DNA of 64,000 nucleotides from Streptomyces fildesensis (GCF_016107395.1 NZ_JAAIKO010000027.1:1-64000); one strand, 5' to 3'; counted from the stretch's first letter, positions 1 to 8,505 are shown. The notes: generated by a model not told the origin, from the letters alone. Numbers and translations are program-made.

Positions 1-102
1 TCCTCGACTCCCTCGCACGCTTCTGCCGACGGATCTCCGGCGCAGGACACTAGCCCGACGGCAGGTGGGACGGCTCCGGTGATCACGGCGGCAACGCGGT
101 GA
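1..102 (+). CDS. Possible 3' end of an unidentified gene (partial)
   Basis: A frame is open from the first base of the window to a TGA at 100-102 and encodes about 33 residues rich in Ser, Thr, Pro, Ala and Gly. It could be the disordered tail of a protein that starts before the window. Third-position GC is only moderate for this genome and a second frame is open almost as long, so it may be chance. No function can be given. Confidence 0.25.
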   Translation, partial: SSTPSHASADGSPAQDTSPTAGGTAPVITAATR

Positions 103-120
103 AGTGAATGAGCTGAAGAG

Positions 121-155
121 GAGGCCCGCCCCCCGGATTCCAGGGGGCGGGCCTC
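121..155 (-). terminator. Hairpin terminator downstream of glyA
   Basis: A perfect 13-bp inverted repeat (arms 121-133 and 143-155, 9-nt loop) lies 30 bp past the glyA stop codon. It could also stop transcripts arriving on the plus strand. There is no strong T run, which is common for high-GC actinobacterial terminators. Confidence 0.75.
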
Positions 156-184
156 CGTGCGTCAGGTCTGGGTTCAGCTCTGAC

Positions 185-1660
185 TCAGCTCTGACTCAGG
201 TCGACGCCCGGGTAGAGCGGGAACCCGGCCAGCAGGTCGGCGGAGCGCCCCGCGACCTGGTCCGCCACGGAGGGGTCGAGCACATGACTCGCCTTCGACG
301 GAGCGCCGCTCGCGGTGGTGCCGGGGCGGGTGTTGGCCAGCACCGTGTCGATCAGGCCCGCGATCTCGTCCATCTCCTGCACACCGAGCCCGCGGGTGGT
401 GAGCGCCGGGGTGCCGATGCGGACCCCGGACGTGTACCAGGCGCCGTTCCGGTCCTGCGGGACCGAGTTGCGGTTGGTGACGATGCCGGCGTCCAGCAGC
501 GCGGCCTCGGCCTGGCGGCCGGTGAGTCCGTAGCCGGAGACGTCGGCGAGCACCAGGTGGTTGTCGGTGCCGCCGGTGACGAGGGAGGCTCCGCGCCGCA
601 GCAGCCCCTCGGCCAGCGCGGACGCGTTGTCGACGATGCGCCGGGCGTAGTCGCGGAAGTCGGGCCGGCGCGCCTCGGCCAGCGCCACCGCCTTGGCGGC
701 CATCACGTGCGGCAGCGGACCGCCGAGCACCATGGGGCAGCCGCGGTCGACGTGCTCGGCCAGTTCGGCGTCGCACAGGACCATGCCGCCGCGCGGCCCG
801 CGCAGCGACTTGTGGGTGGTGGTCGTGACGATGTTGGCGTGCGGCACCGGGTCGAAGTCGCCGGTGAGCACCTTGCCCGCGACCAGGCCGGCGAAGTGCG
901 CCATGTCGACCATCAGCGTCGCGCCGACCTCCTCGGCGATCTCCCGCATGATGCGGAAGTTGACCAGCCGCGGATAGGCGGAGTAGCCGGCGACCAGGAT
1001 GAGCGGGCGGAACTCGCGCGCGGTCTCGCGCAGCGCGGTGTAGTCCAGCAGGCCGGTCTTCGGATCGGTGCCGTAGCTGCGCTGGTCGAACATCTTGCCC
1101 GAGATGTTGGGGCGGAAGCCGTGGGTGAGGTGGCCGCCCGCGTCGAGTGCCATGCCGAGCATCCGCTGGTCCCCGAGCTCGCGGCGCAGCGCCGCCCAGT
1201 CCTGCTCACTCAGGTCGTTGACGTGCTTGACCTGGGCCCGCTCCAGTGCCGGGCTCTCCACCCGCTGGGCGAGCACGGACCAGAAGGCGACCAGGTTGGC
1301 GTCGATGCCGGAATGCGGCTGCACGTAGGCGTGCGTCGCGCCGAACAACTCGCGGGCGTGTTCGGCGGCGAGCGCCTCGACGGTGTCGACATTGCGGCAG
1401 CCGGCGTAGAAGCGGCGGCCGACCGTGCCCTCGGCGTACTTGTCGCTGAACCAGTTGCCCATGGTCAGCAGGACTGCCGGGGAGGCGTAGTTCTCGCTGG
1501 CGATGAGCTTGAGCTGGGCGCGCTGGTCCTCGATCTCGGCGCCGATGGCGTCCGCGACGCGCGGCTCGACGGCCCGGATGACATCCAGCGCGCTGCGGAA
1601 GGCGGTGGATTCGGTCGATTCGCCGGGCTTGATGCTGAAGGACGACGGTTCTGCGGCCAT
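185..1660 (-). CDS. glyA: Serine hydroxymethyltransferase (glycine/serine one-carbon enzyme)
   Basis: This 491-residue cytoplasmic PLP enzyme interconverts serine and glycine with tetrahydrofolate and 5,10-methylene-THF. SHMT signatures are clear: LIASENYAS near the N-terminus, the GRRFYAGCRNVDTVE segment, MVDMAHFAGLVA, and the PLP-lysine segment VTTTTHKSLRGPRGG. The protein is longer than the usual 420 residues because of a few insertions and an N-terminal extension of about 30 residues. I chose the ATG at 1660 because GGAGG lies just before it; longer in-frame starts run into the upstream riboswitch. The gene is alone, is controlled by the putative ZTP riboswitch, and is followed by a hairpin terminator. 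Identity is firm. Whether it is the main or an extra glyA copy cannot be told here. Confidence 0.95.
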   Translation of the reverse strand: MAAEPSSFSIKPGESTESTAFRSALDVIRAVEPRVADAIGAEIEDQRAQLKLIASENYASPAVLLTMGNWFSDKYAEGTVGRRFYAGCRNVDTVEALAAEHARELFGATHAYVQPHSGIDANLVAFWSVLAQRVESPALERAQVKHVNDLSEQDWAALRRELGDQRMLGMALDAGGHLTHGFRPNISGKMFDQRSYGTDPKTGLLDYTALRETAREFRPLILVAGYSAYPRLVNFRIMREIAEEVGATLMVDMAHFAGLVAGKVLTGDFDPVPHANIVTTTTHKSLRGPRGGMVLCDAELAEHVDRGCPMVLGGPLPHVMAAKAVALAEARRPDFRDYARRIVDNASALAEGLLRRGASLVTGGTDNHLVLADVSGYGLTGRQAEAALLDAGIVTNRNSVPQDRNGAWYTSGVRIGTPALTTRGLGVQEMDEIAGLIDTVLANTRPGTTASGAPSKASHVLDPSVADQVAGRSADLLAGFPLYPGVDLSQS

Positions 1661-1685
1661 GCGGGGCCTCCGGAACGAGAAGGGA

Positions 1686-1776
1686 AGGGCCCAGGCGCGC
1701 GGCAGCACATCGTCAGGAGACGGAGCCGCTCCCCGATGGTCGGTCCCATCCAAGCGCCAGTCACGGCTCACGCCGA
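1686..1776 (-). ncRNA. Putative ZTP (pfl) riboswitch in the glyA leader
   Basis: Read on the minus strand, the leader has the conserved blocks of the pfl/ZTP aptamer in order: CGTGACTGGCG (1765-1755), GGGACCGACCATCGGGGAGC (1747-1728) and a 3' CCTGGGC element (about 1695-1689). The RBS and glyA start follow about 30 nt later. ZTP riboswitches are known to control one-carbon and purine genes, including glyA, in actinobacteria. The match was made by eye; the order, spacing and gene context all agree. Confidence 0.8.
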
Positions 1777-1813
1777 CCCTAGCAGCGCGGCCTGCGACGT
1801 GCCCGGTGCGGAC

Positions 1814-2506
1814 TCAATCCGTCCGACTGCCGAGATAGCGGCGCAGCACCCGCTTGCACTCGGCGATCAGCGCCGGGTCGCCGTCCGGGTCGGTACGGAA
1901 GGCCAGCCGCAGGACGGCGTCGGCGCACTCCAGGGCGACGCGGCCGGCCAGCCGCGAGGCGGCGGGGTCCAGCAGCCCGCCGGTGAGGGCCCACAGCCGG
2001 TCGGCGACCGCGGTGTTGTTGTCGATCTCGGTGTCGAGCAGATGCCGGGCGGTGGGTTCCTCGCGGCCCACGGCGCCGAAGTCGACGACCCCGAATCCCG
2101 GCACCGCGCGCCGCATCGCGACGAACTCCTCGACGGCGAGATCCACCAGGGTGGCGATGTCGTGGGGGGACTCGGCCGCGATCCGCCGGGACAGGCGGTC
2201 GGTGTAGCGCTCCAGATTGCGAGTGGCGAGCGCGCCGAGCAGCCCGTCCTTGCCGGGGAAGAACTGGTAGAGGGTGCCGATCGGCACCTCCGCCCGGCGG
2301 GCCACCTCCTTGGTGGTCAGCGCGGTGTAGCCGACCTCGTCCAGCAGGACGGCGCACGCGCTGAGGATGCGCTCGACGCGCTCGGCGCTGCGCCGCTGCA
2401 CCGGACTGCGGCGGACGGCGGCGGAGGCGGGTCCGGTGGTGGAGCCCGCGGCCGGTCCGGCGGCCGGTTCGGCGACGGGGGCGGCGTTCTGTGTCTGTTC
2501 CTGCAT
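1814..2506 (-). CDS. TetR-family transcriptional repressor
   Basis: This 230-residue protein has an N-terminal TetR helix-turn-helix (RILSACAVLLDEVGYTALTTKEVARRAEVPIGTLYQFF is the typical layout, about residues 45-85) and a helical ligand-binding C-terminal part. The first 35 residues are an Ala/Pro-rich linker. The longer frame would start inside the operator at 2553-2565, so the ATG at 2506 is preferred. The gene is divergent from the GH1 glucosidase. The same operator motif lies before the symporter gene at 4127-4147, so this protein probably represses itself and the glucosidase/symporter genes and responds to a sugar-related ligand. The ligand is not known. Confidence 0.88.
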   Translation of the reverse strand: MQEQTQNAAPVAEPAAGPAAGSTTGPASAAVRRSPVQRRSAERVERILSACAVLLDEVGYTALTTKEVARRAEVPIGTLYQFFPGKDGLLGALATRNLERYTDRLSRRIAAESPHDIATLVDLAVEEFVAMRRAVPGFGVVDFGAVGREEPTARHLLDTEIDNNTAVADRLWALTGGLLDPAASRLAGRVALECADAVLRLAFRTDPDGDPALIAECKRVLRRYLGSRTD

Positions 2507-2552
2507 GGGGCCACTCTGCCGGATCCCGTCCGCGATCGGCGACCCGCTATCG

Positions 2553-2565
2553 TGAGCATTGCTCA
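2553..2565. promoter_or_regulatory. Operator O1, tetR/GH1 divergent promoter region
   Basis: TGAGCA-T-TGCTCA is a perfect 6-1-6 inverted repeat 47 bp upstream of the tetR start and 120 bp upstream of the glucosidase start. The same core (TGAGCA-N-TRCTCA, followed by TGTTCTG) recurs before the symporter gene, which supports a real TetR binding site. Confidence 0.7.
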
Positions 2566-2582
2566 TGTTCTGCGTTCGTCCT

Positions 2583-2630
2583 GCGCCATGCGCCATGCGC
2601 CATGCGCCATGCGCCATGCGCCATGCGCCA
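2583..2630. repeat. 7-bp tandem repeat (GCGCCAT, nearly 7 copies)
   Basis: Six perfect head-to-tail copies of GCGCCAT and a seventh partial copy (GCGCCA) lie between operator O1 and the GH1 start at 2685. The unit is not a multiple of three, so the array also creates the meaningless repeated residues seen if the GH1 frame is extended upstream. It may vary in copy number and so change promoter or leader spacing. Confidence 0.9.
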
Positions 2631-2684
2631 GGTCATGCCATCTGCCATCTCGTGCCCGTTCCCGTCCCGTCAAGGAGTGAGCCA

Positions 2685-4085
2685 GTGCCGGACCCGTCGA
2701 CACCGCAGCGCCCGCAGCTTCCCGAATCGTTCGTCTGGGGCGTCTCCACCGCCTCCTACCAGGTCGAGGGGGCCGTCGCCGAGGGCGGCAGGGGGCCGTC
2801 CGTCTGGGACACGTTCACCGCGCGCCCCGGCACGGTCCGCGACGGCCACACCGGAGCGGTGGCCTGCGACCACTACCACCGCTATCCGCAGGACGTTGCC
2901 CTGATGAAGGACCTCGGGCTGGACGCGTACCGCTTCTCCGTCGCCTGGCCGCGCGTCCAGCCGTCGGGCAAGGGTCCGGCGAGCGCGGCGGGGCTGGACT
3001 TCTACGACCGGCTCGTCGACGAACTGCTCGCCGCCGGCATCGCGCCCACCCCCACCCTCTTCCACTGGGACCTGCCGCAGGCCCTGGAGGACGAGGGCGG
3101 CTGGCTCGAGCGCGCCACCGCCGAACGGTTCGCCGAGTATGCGGGAGTGGTGGCCGACCGACTCAGTGACCGCGTCCGGCGCTGGATCACCCTCAACGAA
3201 CCCTTTGTGCACATGGTGTTCGGCTACGCCTTGGGCGTCCACGCGCCCGGCCGCGCCCTGATGCTGGACGCCCTGCCGGCCGCCCACCACCAGCTGCTCG
3301 GCCACGGGCTGGCGGTCGCGGCGCTGCGCGAGCGCGGCGCCGCCGAGGTCCTCATCGCCAACAACTGCACGCCGGTGCGCGTAGTGGGGGACTCCGCCGC
3401 CGACCGGGCCGCGGCCGCCGCGTACGACGCGCTGCACAACGGCCTCTTCAACGACCCGCTGTTCCTGGGCCGCTACCCCGACCTGTCGGCCTACGGCGTC
3501 GGCCCCGACCTCGGGGGCGCGGTCCTGGACGGCGACCTGGAGATCATCGCCGCACCGCTCGACGGCCTCGGCGTCAACTACTACAACCCCACCTGGATCC
3601 AGGCCCCGGCCGACGACCCCGCCCTGCCCTTCGCCGAGGCCCGGGTCGAGGGCTACGAGCGGACCGCCTTCGACTGGCCGGTCGTACCCGACGGCCTCAC
3701 CGAGCTCCTCACCGGACTGAAGGAGCGCTACGGAGCCGCCCTGCCACCGGTGTACATCACCGAGAACGGCTGCTCCCAGACCGACGAACTCGTGGACGGC
3801 CGGATCACGGACACCGCGCGGATCGGCTATCTGGACGGCCACATCAGGGCGGTGGCCGACGCGGTGGCCCTCGGGGTGGACGTACGCGGGTACTTCACCT
3901 GGTCCCTGCTCGACAACTTCGAATGGGCGGAAGGGTTCCATCAACGATTCGGGCTGGTCCACGTCGACTTCGAGACCCAGGTCCGCACTCCCAAGGACTC
4001 CTACGCCTGGTACCGCTCCCTGATCGCGGCTCACCGGGACGCCGGACCCGCCGTTGGAAGCGGATCCGGATCCAGCGCCGGGTGA
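2685..4085 (+). CDS. GH1 family beta-glucosidase
   Basis: This 466-residue enzyme hydrolyses terminal beta-linked glucose or a related sugar from oligosaccharides, probably in the cytoplasm since no signal peptide is seen. GH1 signatures are present: FVWGVSTASYQVEGA at the N-terminus, the acid/base Glu in TLNEP, the nucleophile Glu in YITENG, and SLLDNFEWAEG near the C-terminus. The GTG at 2685 is chosen because AAGGAG lies 7 nt upstream; the longer frame reads through the GCGCCAT array. It lies between tetR and the sugar symporter gene, with a TetR-type operator on each side, so the three genes likely form one sugar-uptake and hydrolysis unit. The natural substrate is unknown. Confidence 0.93.
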   Translation: MPDPSTPQRPQLPESFVWGVSTASYQVEGAVAEGGRGPSVWDTFTARPGTVRDGHTGAVACDHYHRYPQDVALMKDLGLDAYRFSVAWPRVQPSGKGPASAAGLDFYDRLVDELLAAGIAPTPTLFHWDLPQALEDEGGWLERATAERFAEYAGVVADRLSDRVRRWITLNEPFVHMVFGYALGVHAPGRALMLDALPAAHHQLLGHGLAVAALRERGAAEVLIANNCTPVRVVGDSAADRAAAAAYDALHNGLFNDPLFLGRYPDLSAYGVGPDLGGAVLDGDLEIIAAPLDGLGVNYYNPTWIQAPADDPALPFAEARVEGYERTAFDWPVVPDGLTELLTGLKERYGAALPPVYITENGCSQTDELVDGRITDTARIGYLDGHIRAVADAVALGVDVRGYFTWSLLDNFEWAEGFHQRFGLVHVDFETQVRTPKDSYAWYRSLIAAHRDAGPAVGSGSGSSAG

Positions 4086-4126
4086 GAAGTCTTGGCGGCG
4101 CGGGGTGGGGTGGCTACACTCGCGCC

Positions 4127-4147
4127 AACATGAGCAGTACTCATGTT
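4127..4147. promoter_or_regulatory. Operator O2 before the sugar symporter
   Basis: AACATGAG-N5-CTCATGTT is a perfect 8-bp inverted repeat 21 bp upstream of the symporter ATG. Its centre matches operator O1 at 2553-2565. Its position so close to the start suggests direct repression. Confidence 0.72.
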
Positions 4148-4168
4148 CTGCTGAACTGAGGAGAGCTC

Positions 4169-5422
4169 ATGCGCGCCGTGACCGCACGTCCGCCGGCCGC
4201 GCTCGACGAACCCACCGTCCGGGTGCGGCCCGGCTGGACCGCCGCGCTGAGCCTGGCCAGCCTCGCGGTGTTCATGGCGTTCTTCACCCCGATCCAGATC
4301 CTGCTGCCCCTGCAGCTGGAGCATCTCGACGAGGCGCACAAGGCGGCGAACCTCGCGTGGGTGACCGGCGCCGGCGCGCTGGTCGCCGTCGTCGTCAATC
4401 CGCTGGCCGGCGCGCTGTCGGACCGTACGACCGGGCGCTGGGGCCGCCGCCGGCCATGGATCGTGGGCGGCGCCCTCGCGGGCGCCGCCGGGCTGCTGAT
4501 CACCTCGGCGCAGCACACCCTGCCCGGCATCGTCGCCGGCTGGTGCCTGGCGCAGAGCGGTCTGAACGCGATGCTCGCCGGGGTCACGGCGCCGGTGGCC
4601 GACCAGGTGCCGGTCGGGCAGCGCGCCGCGGTCTCCGGCTGGACGGGGATCATGCAGTCACTCGGCCTGGTGCTGGGCGCGCTGCTGGTGACCACGGCCG
4701 TCTCCGGCGTCGGGCCCGGCTATCTGCTCACGGCACTGCTGGCCGTCGCCCTGGCCCTGCCGTACGTGCTCTGCTTCCGGGACCCCGTCCTGCCGCGCGC
4801 ATTGCGCCCCGCCTTCCGTCCGCGGGCGCTGCTGAGCGGCCTGTGGGTCGATCCGCGCGCCCACCCGGACTTCGGCTGGGCCTGGCTCACCCGGTTCCTG
4901 ATCAACCTCGGCAACGCGCTGGGCACGCTCTATCTGCTCTTCTACCTCACCGACGAGGTGCACCACCCGGACCCGGACACCGGAGTGCTGGTGCTGACCG
5001 TCATCTACACCGTCTCCGCGACCCTCACCGCGATCCCCGCGGGCATCGCGTCGGACCGCATCGGCAGACGCAAGGTGTTCGTGGTCGTGTGCAGCGTGAT
5101 CATGGCGGTGGCCGCGCTGCTGTTGGCGGTCGCCCACACCTGGACGGCGGTGATGATCGCCGCCGCGGTCCTGGGCGCAGGGTTCGGCATCTACCTCGCC
5201 GTCGACCAGGCGCTGATCACCCAGGTGCTGCCGTCCGCCGCCGACCGGGCGAAGGACCTCGGCGTCATCAACATCGCCAATTCCGGACCGCAGGTGCTGG
5301 CCCCCGCCGTGGCCGCGCCGATCGTCGCCCACCTCGGCGGCTATCCGGGCCTGTACGTCGCCACCGCCCTGGTGACCCTGCTCGGCGGTGCGCTGGTGCT
5401 GCGTATTGTCGGGGTGGACTGA
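4169..5422 (+). CDS. MFS/GPH-type sugar:cation symporter
   Basis: This 417-residue membrane protein has about 12 hydrophobic segments. The loop after helix 2 reads SDRTTGRWGRRRPWIVGG, the hallmark of the glycoside-pentoside-hexuronide and sucrose symporter families, and a related GIASDRIGRRK loop occurs in the second half. It likely imports a glycoside that the upstream GH1 enzyme hydrolyses. GAGGAG precedes the ATG at 4169. Operator O2 just upstream matches the site before tetR, so the same repressor probably controls it. An export role cannot be excluded from sequence alone. Confidence 0.85.
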   Translation: MRAVTARPPAALDEPTVRVRPGWTAALSLASLAVFMAFFTPIQILLPLQLEHLDEAHKAANLAWVTGAGALVAVVVNPLAGALSDRTTGRWGRRRPWIVGGALAGAAGLLITSAQHTLPGIVAGWCLAQSGLNAMLAGVTAPVADQVPVGQRAAVSGWTGIMQSLGLVLGALLVTTAVSGVGPGYLLTALLAVALALPYVLCFRDPVLPRALRPAFRPRALLSGLWVDPRAHPDFGWAWLTRFLINLGNALGTLYLLFYLTDEVHHPDPDTGVLVLTVIYTVSATLTAIPAGIASDRIGRRKVFVVVCSVIMAVAALLLAVAHTWTAVMIAAAVLGAGFGIYLAVDQALITQVLPSAADRAKDLGVINIANSGPQVLAPAVAAPIVAHLGGYPGLYVATALVTLLGGALVLRIVGVD

Positions 5423-5491
5423 GGATCACCGACGAATGCCAGAAGCGGGCGCGGCGACGCGGCCGCGGAGAACCCACGGAGCACCGGCACC

Positions 5492-6502
5492 ATGTACCTC
5501 CCCGTGCAGACGCACGTCGCCCACGGCACCGGCGTCATCGCCCTGGACCGGCCCGAGGCGCTCAACGCGCTCGATCTGACCATGGTCCGGGCGATGACCG
5601 AGGCCCTCGAGGCCTGGCGGGAGGACGACGGCGTCCGGTCGGTCGTCGTCCGCAGCACCTCGCCGAAGGCGTTCTGCGCGGGCGGCGACATCCGCACGAT
5701 CCGGGCGGCGAGCCTGCGCGGTGACCATGCGGCGGTACGGGAGTACTTCGCCGCGGAGTACGGGCTCAACGCGCTGATCGCGGCCTTTCCCAAGCCGTAC
5801 ACCGCGCTCATCGACGGTTTCGCGCTCGGCGGCGGCCTCGGGATCTCCGTGCACGGCACGGCGCGGGTGGTGACGGAGCGGGCGGCGCTGGCGATGCCCG
5901 AGACCGCGATCGGCTTCTTCCCCGACATCGGGGCGAGCCACTTCCTGCCCCGGCTGCCCGGCTCCGCCGGCCGGTATCTGGGGTTGACGGGCGCCCGGAT
6001 CGCGGGCGCGGCGGCGGTCGGCTGCTCGCTCGCCACGCACTATGTGCATTCCAGTGAACTGCCCGCGCTGGAGGAGGCGCTGACCGGCGGCGGTGAGCCG
6101 GCCGCGGTACTGGACCGCTTCGCGGTGGCGGCACCGGCCTCCGAAATCGGTGCGCACCTCGACGCCATCGACCGTTGCTTCTCCGCACCCGAGCTGCCGG
6201 AGGTCCTCGAACGGCTGGCGGCGGAGGACGGCGACTGGGCGGCCGACACGCTGGCCGGACTGCGGCGCATGTCGCCGACGAGTCTGTTCGTCACCTTCGA
6301 GCTGCTGCGGCGCGGCGCCGGTTCCGACCTCGGCGCCTGTCTGGACCGGGAGCTGCTGCTGGCCTGCCGTACCGCCCGCGCCCATGACTTCATCGAGGGC
6401 GTGCGGGCCGCGCTGGTCGACAAGGACCGGAACCCGCGCTGGTCGCCCGACCCGCTCACGGACGCGGACCGGGCCGAACTGCTGAGCTGGTTCGACGCGT
6501 AG
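5492..6502 (+). CDS. Enoyl-CoA hydratase/isomerase family, 3-hydroxyisobutyryl-CoA hydrolase-like
   Basis: This 336-residue crotonase-fold protein carries the oxyanion-hole segments KAFCAGGDI and FALGGGLGI and the HIBYL-CoA hydrolase-type motif PETAIGFFPDIGASHFLPRL. Members of this subgroup hydrolyse 3-hydroxyisobutyryl-CoA in valine breakdown; some act on other short-chain acyl-CoAs. It begins 69 bp after the symporter gene but has no clear functional link to it, so cotranscription may be only read-through. A strong bidirectional hairpin follows. Confidence 0.85.
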   Translation: MYLPVQTHVAHGTGVIALDRPEALNALDLTMVRAMTEALEAWREDDGVRSVVVRSTSPKAFCAGGDIRTIRAASLRGDHAAVREYFAAEYGLNALIAAFPKPYTALIDGFALGGGLGISVHGTARVVTERAALAMPETAIGFFPDIGASHFLPRLPGSAGRYLGLTGARIAGAAAVGCSLATHYVHSSELPALEEALTGGGEPAAVLDRFAVAAPASEIGAHLDAIDRCFSAPELPEVLERLAAEDGDWAADTLAGLRRMSPTSLFVTFELLRRGAGSDLGACLDRELLLACRTARAHDFIEGVRAALVDKDRNPRWSPDPLTDADRAELLSWFDA

Positions 6503-6569
6503 GGCCCGGCCGTCCGGCCACGAGCGGCCGGTCACGAGCGTCGGGCCGCCGGTCACGAGCGGCCGGCGG

Positions 6570-6609
6570 CCGCTCCCCGGATCCCAGGTCCGGGGAGCGG
6601 CGTTCTTTT
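6570..6609. terminator. Bidirectional terminator between convergent genes
   Basis: A perfect 12-bp inverted repeat (CCGCTCCCCGGA at 6570-6581 and its complement at 6589-6600) with a 7-nt loop is followed on the plus strand by CGTTCTTTT. It separates the hydrolase gene from the convergent protease gene. Confidence 0.85.
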
Positions 6610-6625
6610 CCGGGGCTGCCTCAGC

Positions 6626-7489
6626 TCACGGCTTGGGCAGGGTGCATCCCGGCAGACTGAGGTTGATCTTGTTGCCCGCGCCGACGCACTGGGTGATCAG
6701 ATACGTCTCCTCGGCGTAGTTGATGCCCTGGTGCACGGTGATGTTGCCGTTCTGGTCGACCTCGCACGGGTTGTCGAGGGTGCAGCGTCCGCCGTCCTCG
6801 TTGCCCGTGTTGTTGATGGCGACGACCTTGCCCGTCGCGGCGTCGACCACCGGGGAGCCCGAGGTGCCACCGATGGTGTTGCACGACGAGGTGTAGCGGA
6901 CCGAGTCCTTCCAGATCCAGCTGTCCTCGTGCAGCCGGTAGACGAAGGCGTCGATGTTGCAGCTGTAGATCCGCTTCCAGTAGCCGGACACCACCTTGAT
7001 GGCGGTCCCGGCGACGGGGTGGGTCGCGGAGAGCTCGAGCGCCGCGATGCCGTAGCTCGACTGGATCTGCGCGTACGTGGTGTTCAGCTGGTAGAGCGAG
7101 ATGTCGGTGTCGGTCATGGTCGCGTAGGCGACCTTGGTGGCCCGCAGTGTGGCGACCTTGGTCCCGGCCGAGTTGAGCAGGCTGAACGTACGGCTGGACG
7201 CCACGTTGACGATGGACTCGCCCGGGTCCAGGAAGCCGCCCGACAGGCAGTGCCCGTTCGACATGACGATCGCGGGGTCGGTCGGCACCGAGGTCGGCAT
7301 CTTCACGACGGAACCCGAACAGTTGCTGAGCGCCACGGTGCCCGCGAAGTTGACCGTGACGGCCGCCTTCGCGGTGTGTGCGGGCGCCGCATCCCGGCTT
7401 GTGGCCGATGCGGACGCCGCACCGGTGCCTGTGAGAGCCGCGCCGCCGAGCAGCAGGGCAGCCAGGACACCGACGAGAGGTCTTTTCAT
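6626..7489 (-). CDS. Secreted trypsin-like serine protease
   Basis: This 287-residue protein has a signal peptide (MKRPLVGVLAALLLGGAALT, cleavage likely near ASASA). The catalytic triad of an S1-fold protease can be read: His in SNGHCL, Asp in DTDISLYQ and Ser in GGTSGSPVVD. Several Cys residues may form disulfides (CSGS, SNGHC, SYSC-type and SSCNTIGG). It should act outside the cell, and its cleavage specificity cannot be predicted here. The gene is alone and ends at a shared terminator hairpin. Confidence 0.88.
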   Translation of the reverse strand: MKRPLVGVLAALLLGGAALTGTGAASASATSRDAAPAHTAKAAVTVNFAGTVALSNCSGSVVKMPTSVPTDPAIVMSNGHCLSGGFLDPGESIVNVASSRTFSLLNSAGTKVATLRATKVAYATMTDTDISLYQLNTTYAQIQSSYGIAALELSATHPVAGTAIKVVSGYWKRIYSCNIDAFVYRLHEDSWIWKDSVRYTSSCNTIGGTSGSPVVDAATGKVVAINNTGNEDGGRCTLDNPCEVDQNGNITVHQGINYAEETYLITQCVGAGNKINLSLPGCTLPKP

Positions 7490-7619
7490 GTGGGGGGTCC
7501 TCTCCAGACCGAAGTTCTTTCGGCATTGTCATGAGCATTGTCGGGATTGGCTGGTGCCCCGGCAATAGGGCCTCATGTCCGGTCCGTTCGCGGCTCGGCC
7601 GGTACGTCATGATCGGTTC

Positions 7620-8369
7620 ATGGACAGGACGCTGCGGGATGTCGCGGAAGTGGGGCCGTTCTTCGCCGTCAGGACCGGGCCCGGCGAGACCGGTGCGGAC
7701 GGCGGGGGCAGCGCGGACGACGGCCCCCGCGCGCACGGCTACCGGCCGCTCGCCGAGCTCTACGCCACGGACCCGAGGCGCGCGGTGCACCCCGTCCGCG
7801 AGCGGGCCGCCGACGTCGCCGGGCGGCTGGGCACTCCGGAGCTCCGGGTGGGCGCCTCCCTCGCCTTTCAGGGGCTGGCCGCCCGGCTGTGGTCGGTGGC
7901 CCTGGGCGCTGCCGTCCTGGCGGGCCGGGTCCCCGACATGGCCGCCGACCGGGTGTGGTGGAACCCGGCTCTCAGTGCCCCGAACGACCTCTGGCTGCCG
8001 CACCCGTCGGCCCTTCCCGACTCCGACGACCTCGCCGGCCAACTGGCCGGGACGGTGCTGGCCGGGCATCTGGTCCCGCTGCACCGCGCGACCCGCGAAG
8101 CCTGCCCGGTCTCCGGCGGGCTGCTGTGGGGGAACGCCGGCTCCGCGCTGGCCGGTTCCCTGCGGGTGCTCCACACCTGGTGCGTCGCACGGGGCCGGAC
8201 GGCGGAGGCGCGCAGCGCCCTGGACCTCACCGCGCGGCTCTTCCAGGAGCCGCTGCTGAGCGGCACCGGGACTCTGGACGCAGGGGATGTCAGCTTCGTG
8301 CGGCGCAGTTGCTGTCTGTACTACCGGGTCCCGGGCGGCGGCCTGTGCGGCGACTGCGTCCTGCGGTGA
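7620..8369 (+). CDS. FhuF-like (2Fe-2S) ferric-siderophore reductase family protein
   Basis: This protein of about 249 residues ends in a CC-x10-C-x2-C motif, which in FhuF and related proteins binds a 2Fe-2S cluster used to reduce ferric iron in siderophores. The rest is Ala/Leu-rich and soluble. The start is uncertain: ATG 7620 and ATG 7575 are in frame and neither has a clear ribosome binding site, so the gene may be leaderless. It is divergent from the protease gene, and no siderophore genes lie nearby. Confidence 0.8.
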   Translation: MDRTLRDVAEVGPFFAVRTGPGETGADGGGSADDGPRAHGYRPLAELYATDPRRAVHPVRERAADVAGRLGTPELRVGASLAFQGLAARLWSVALGAAVLAGRVPDMAADRVWWNPALSAPNDLWLPHPSALPDSDDLAGQLAGTVLAGHLVPLHRATREACPVSGGLLWGNAGSALAGSLRVLHTWCVARGRTAEARSALDLTARLFQEPLLSGTGTLDAGDVSFVRRSCCLYYRVPGGGLCGDCVLR

Positions 8370-8505
8370 TCGCGTGCGACCCACGTGCGACCACGTGTGT
8401 CCGCTCACCCACTGGCCGCACCTCGCAAACGGGATTCGGCCATCGCCTGTAAATCGCGGGCGGATGACCGAATCCATGTCACGACGCTCTGCCGCACGGC
8501 CGGTT

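Noticed and set aside
104..2680. Plus-strand frame of 858 codons covering glyA and tetR
   Set aside because: It is antisense to two confirmed genes, contains low-complexity residues and reads through the GCGCCAT array and the operator.
7528..7545. TGAGCATTG near 7532, half of the TetR operator core of 2553-2565
   Set aside because: Only one half-site matches and the palindrome is not completed, so it is probably chance and not a third operator.
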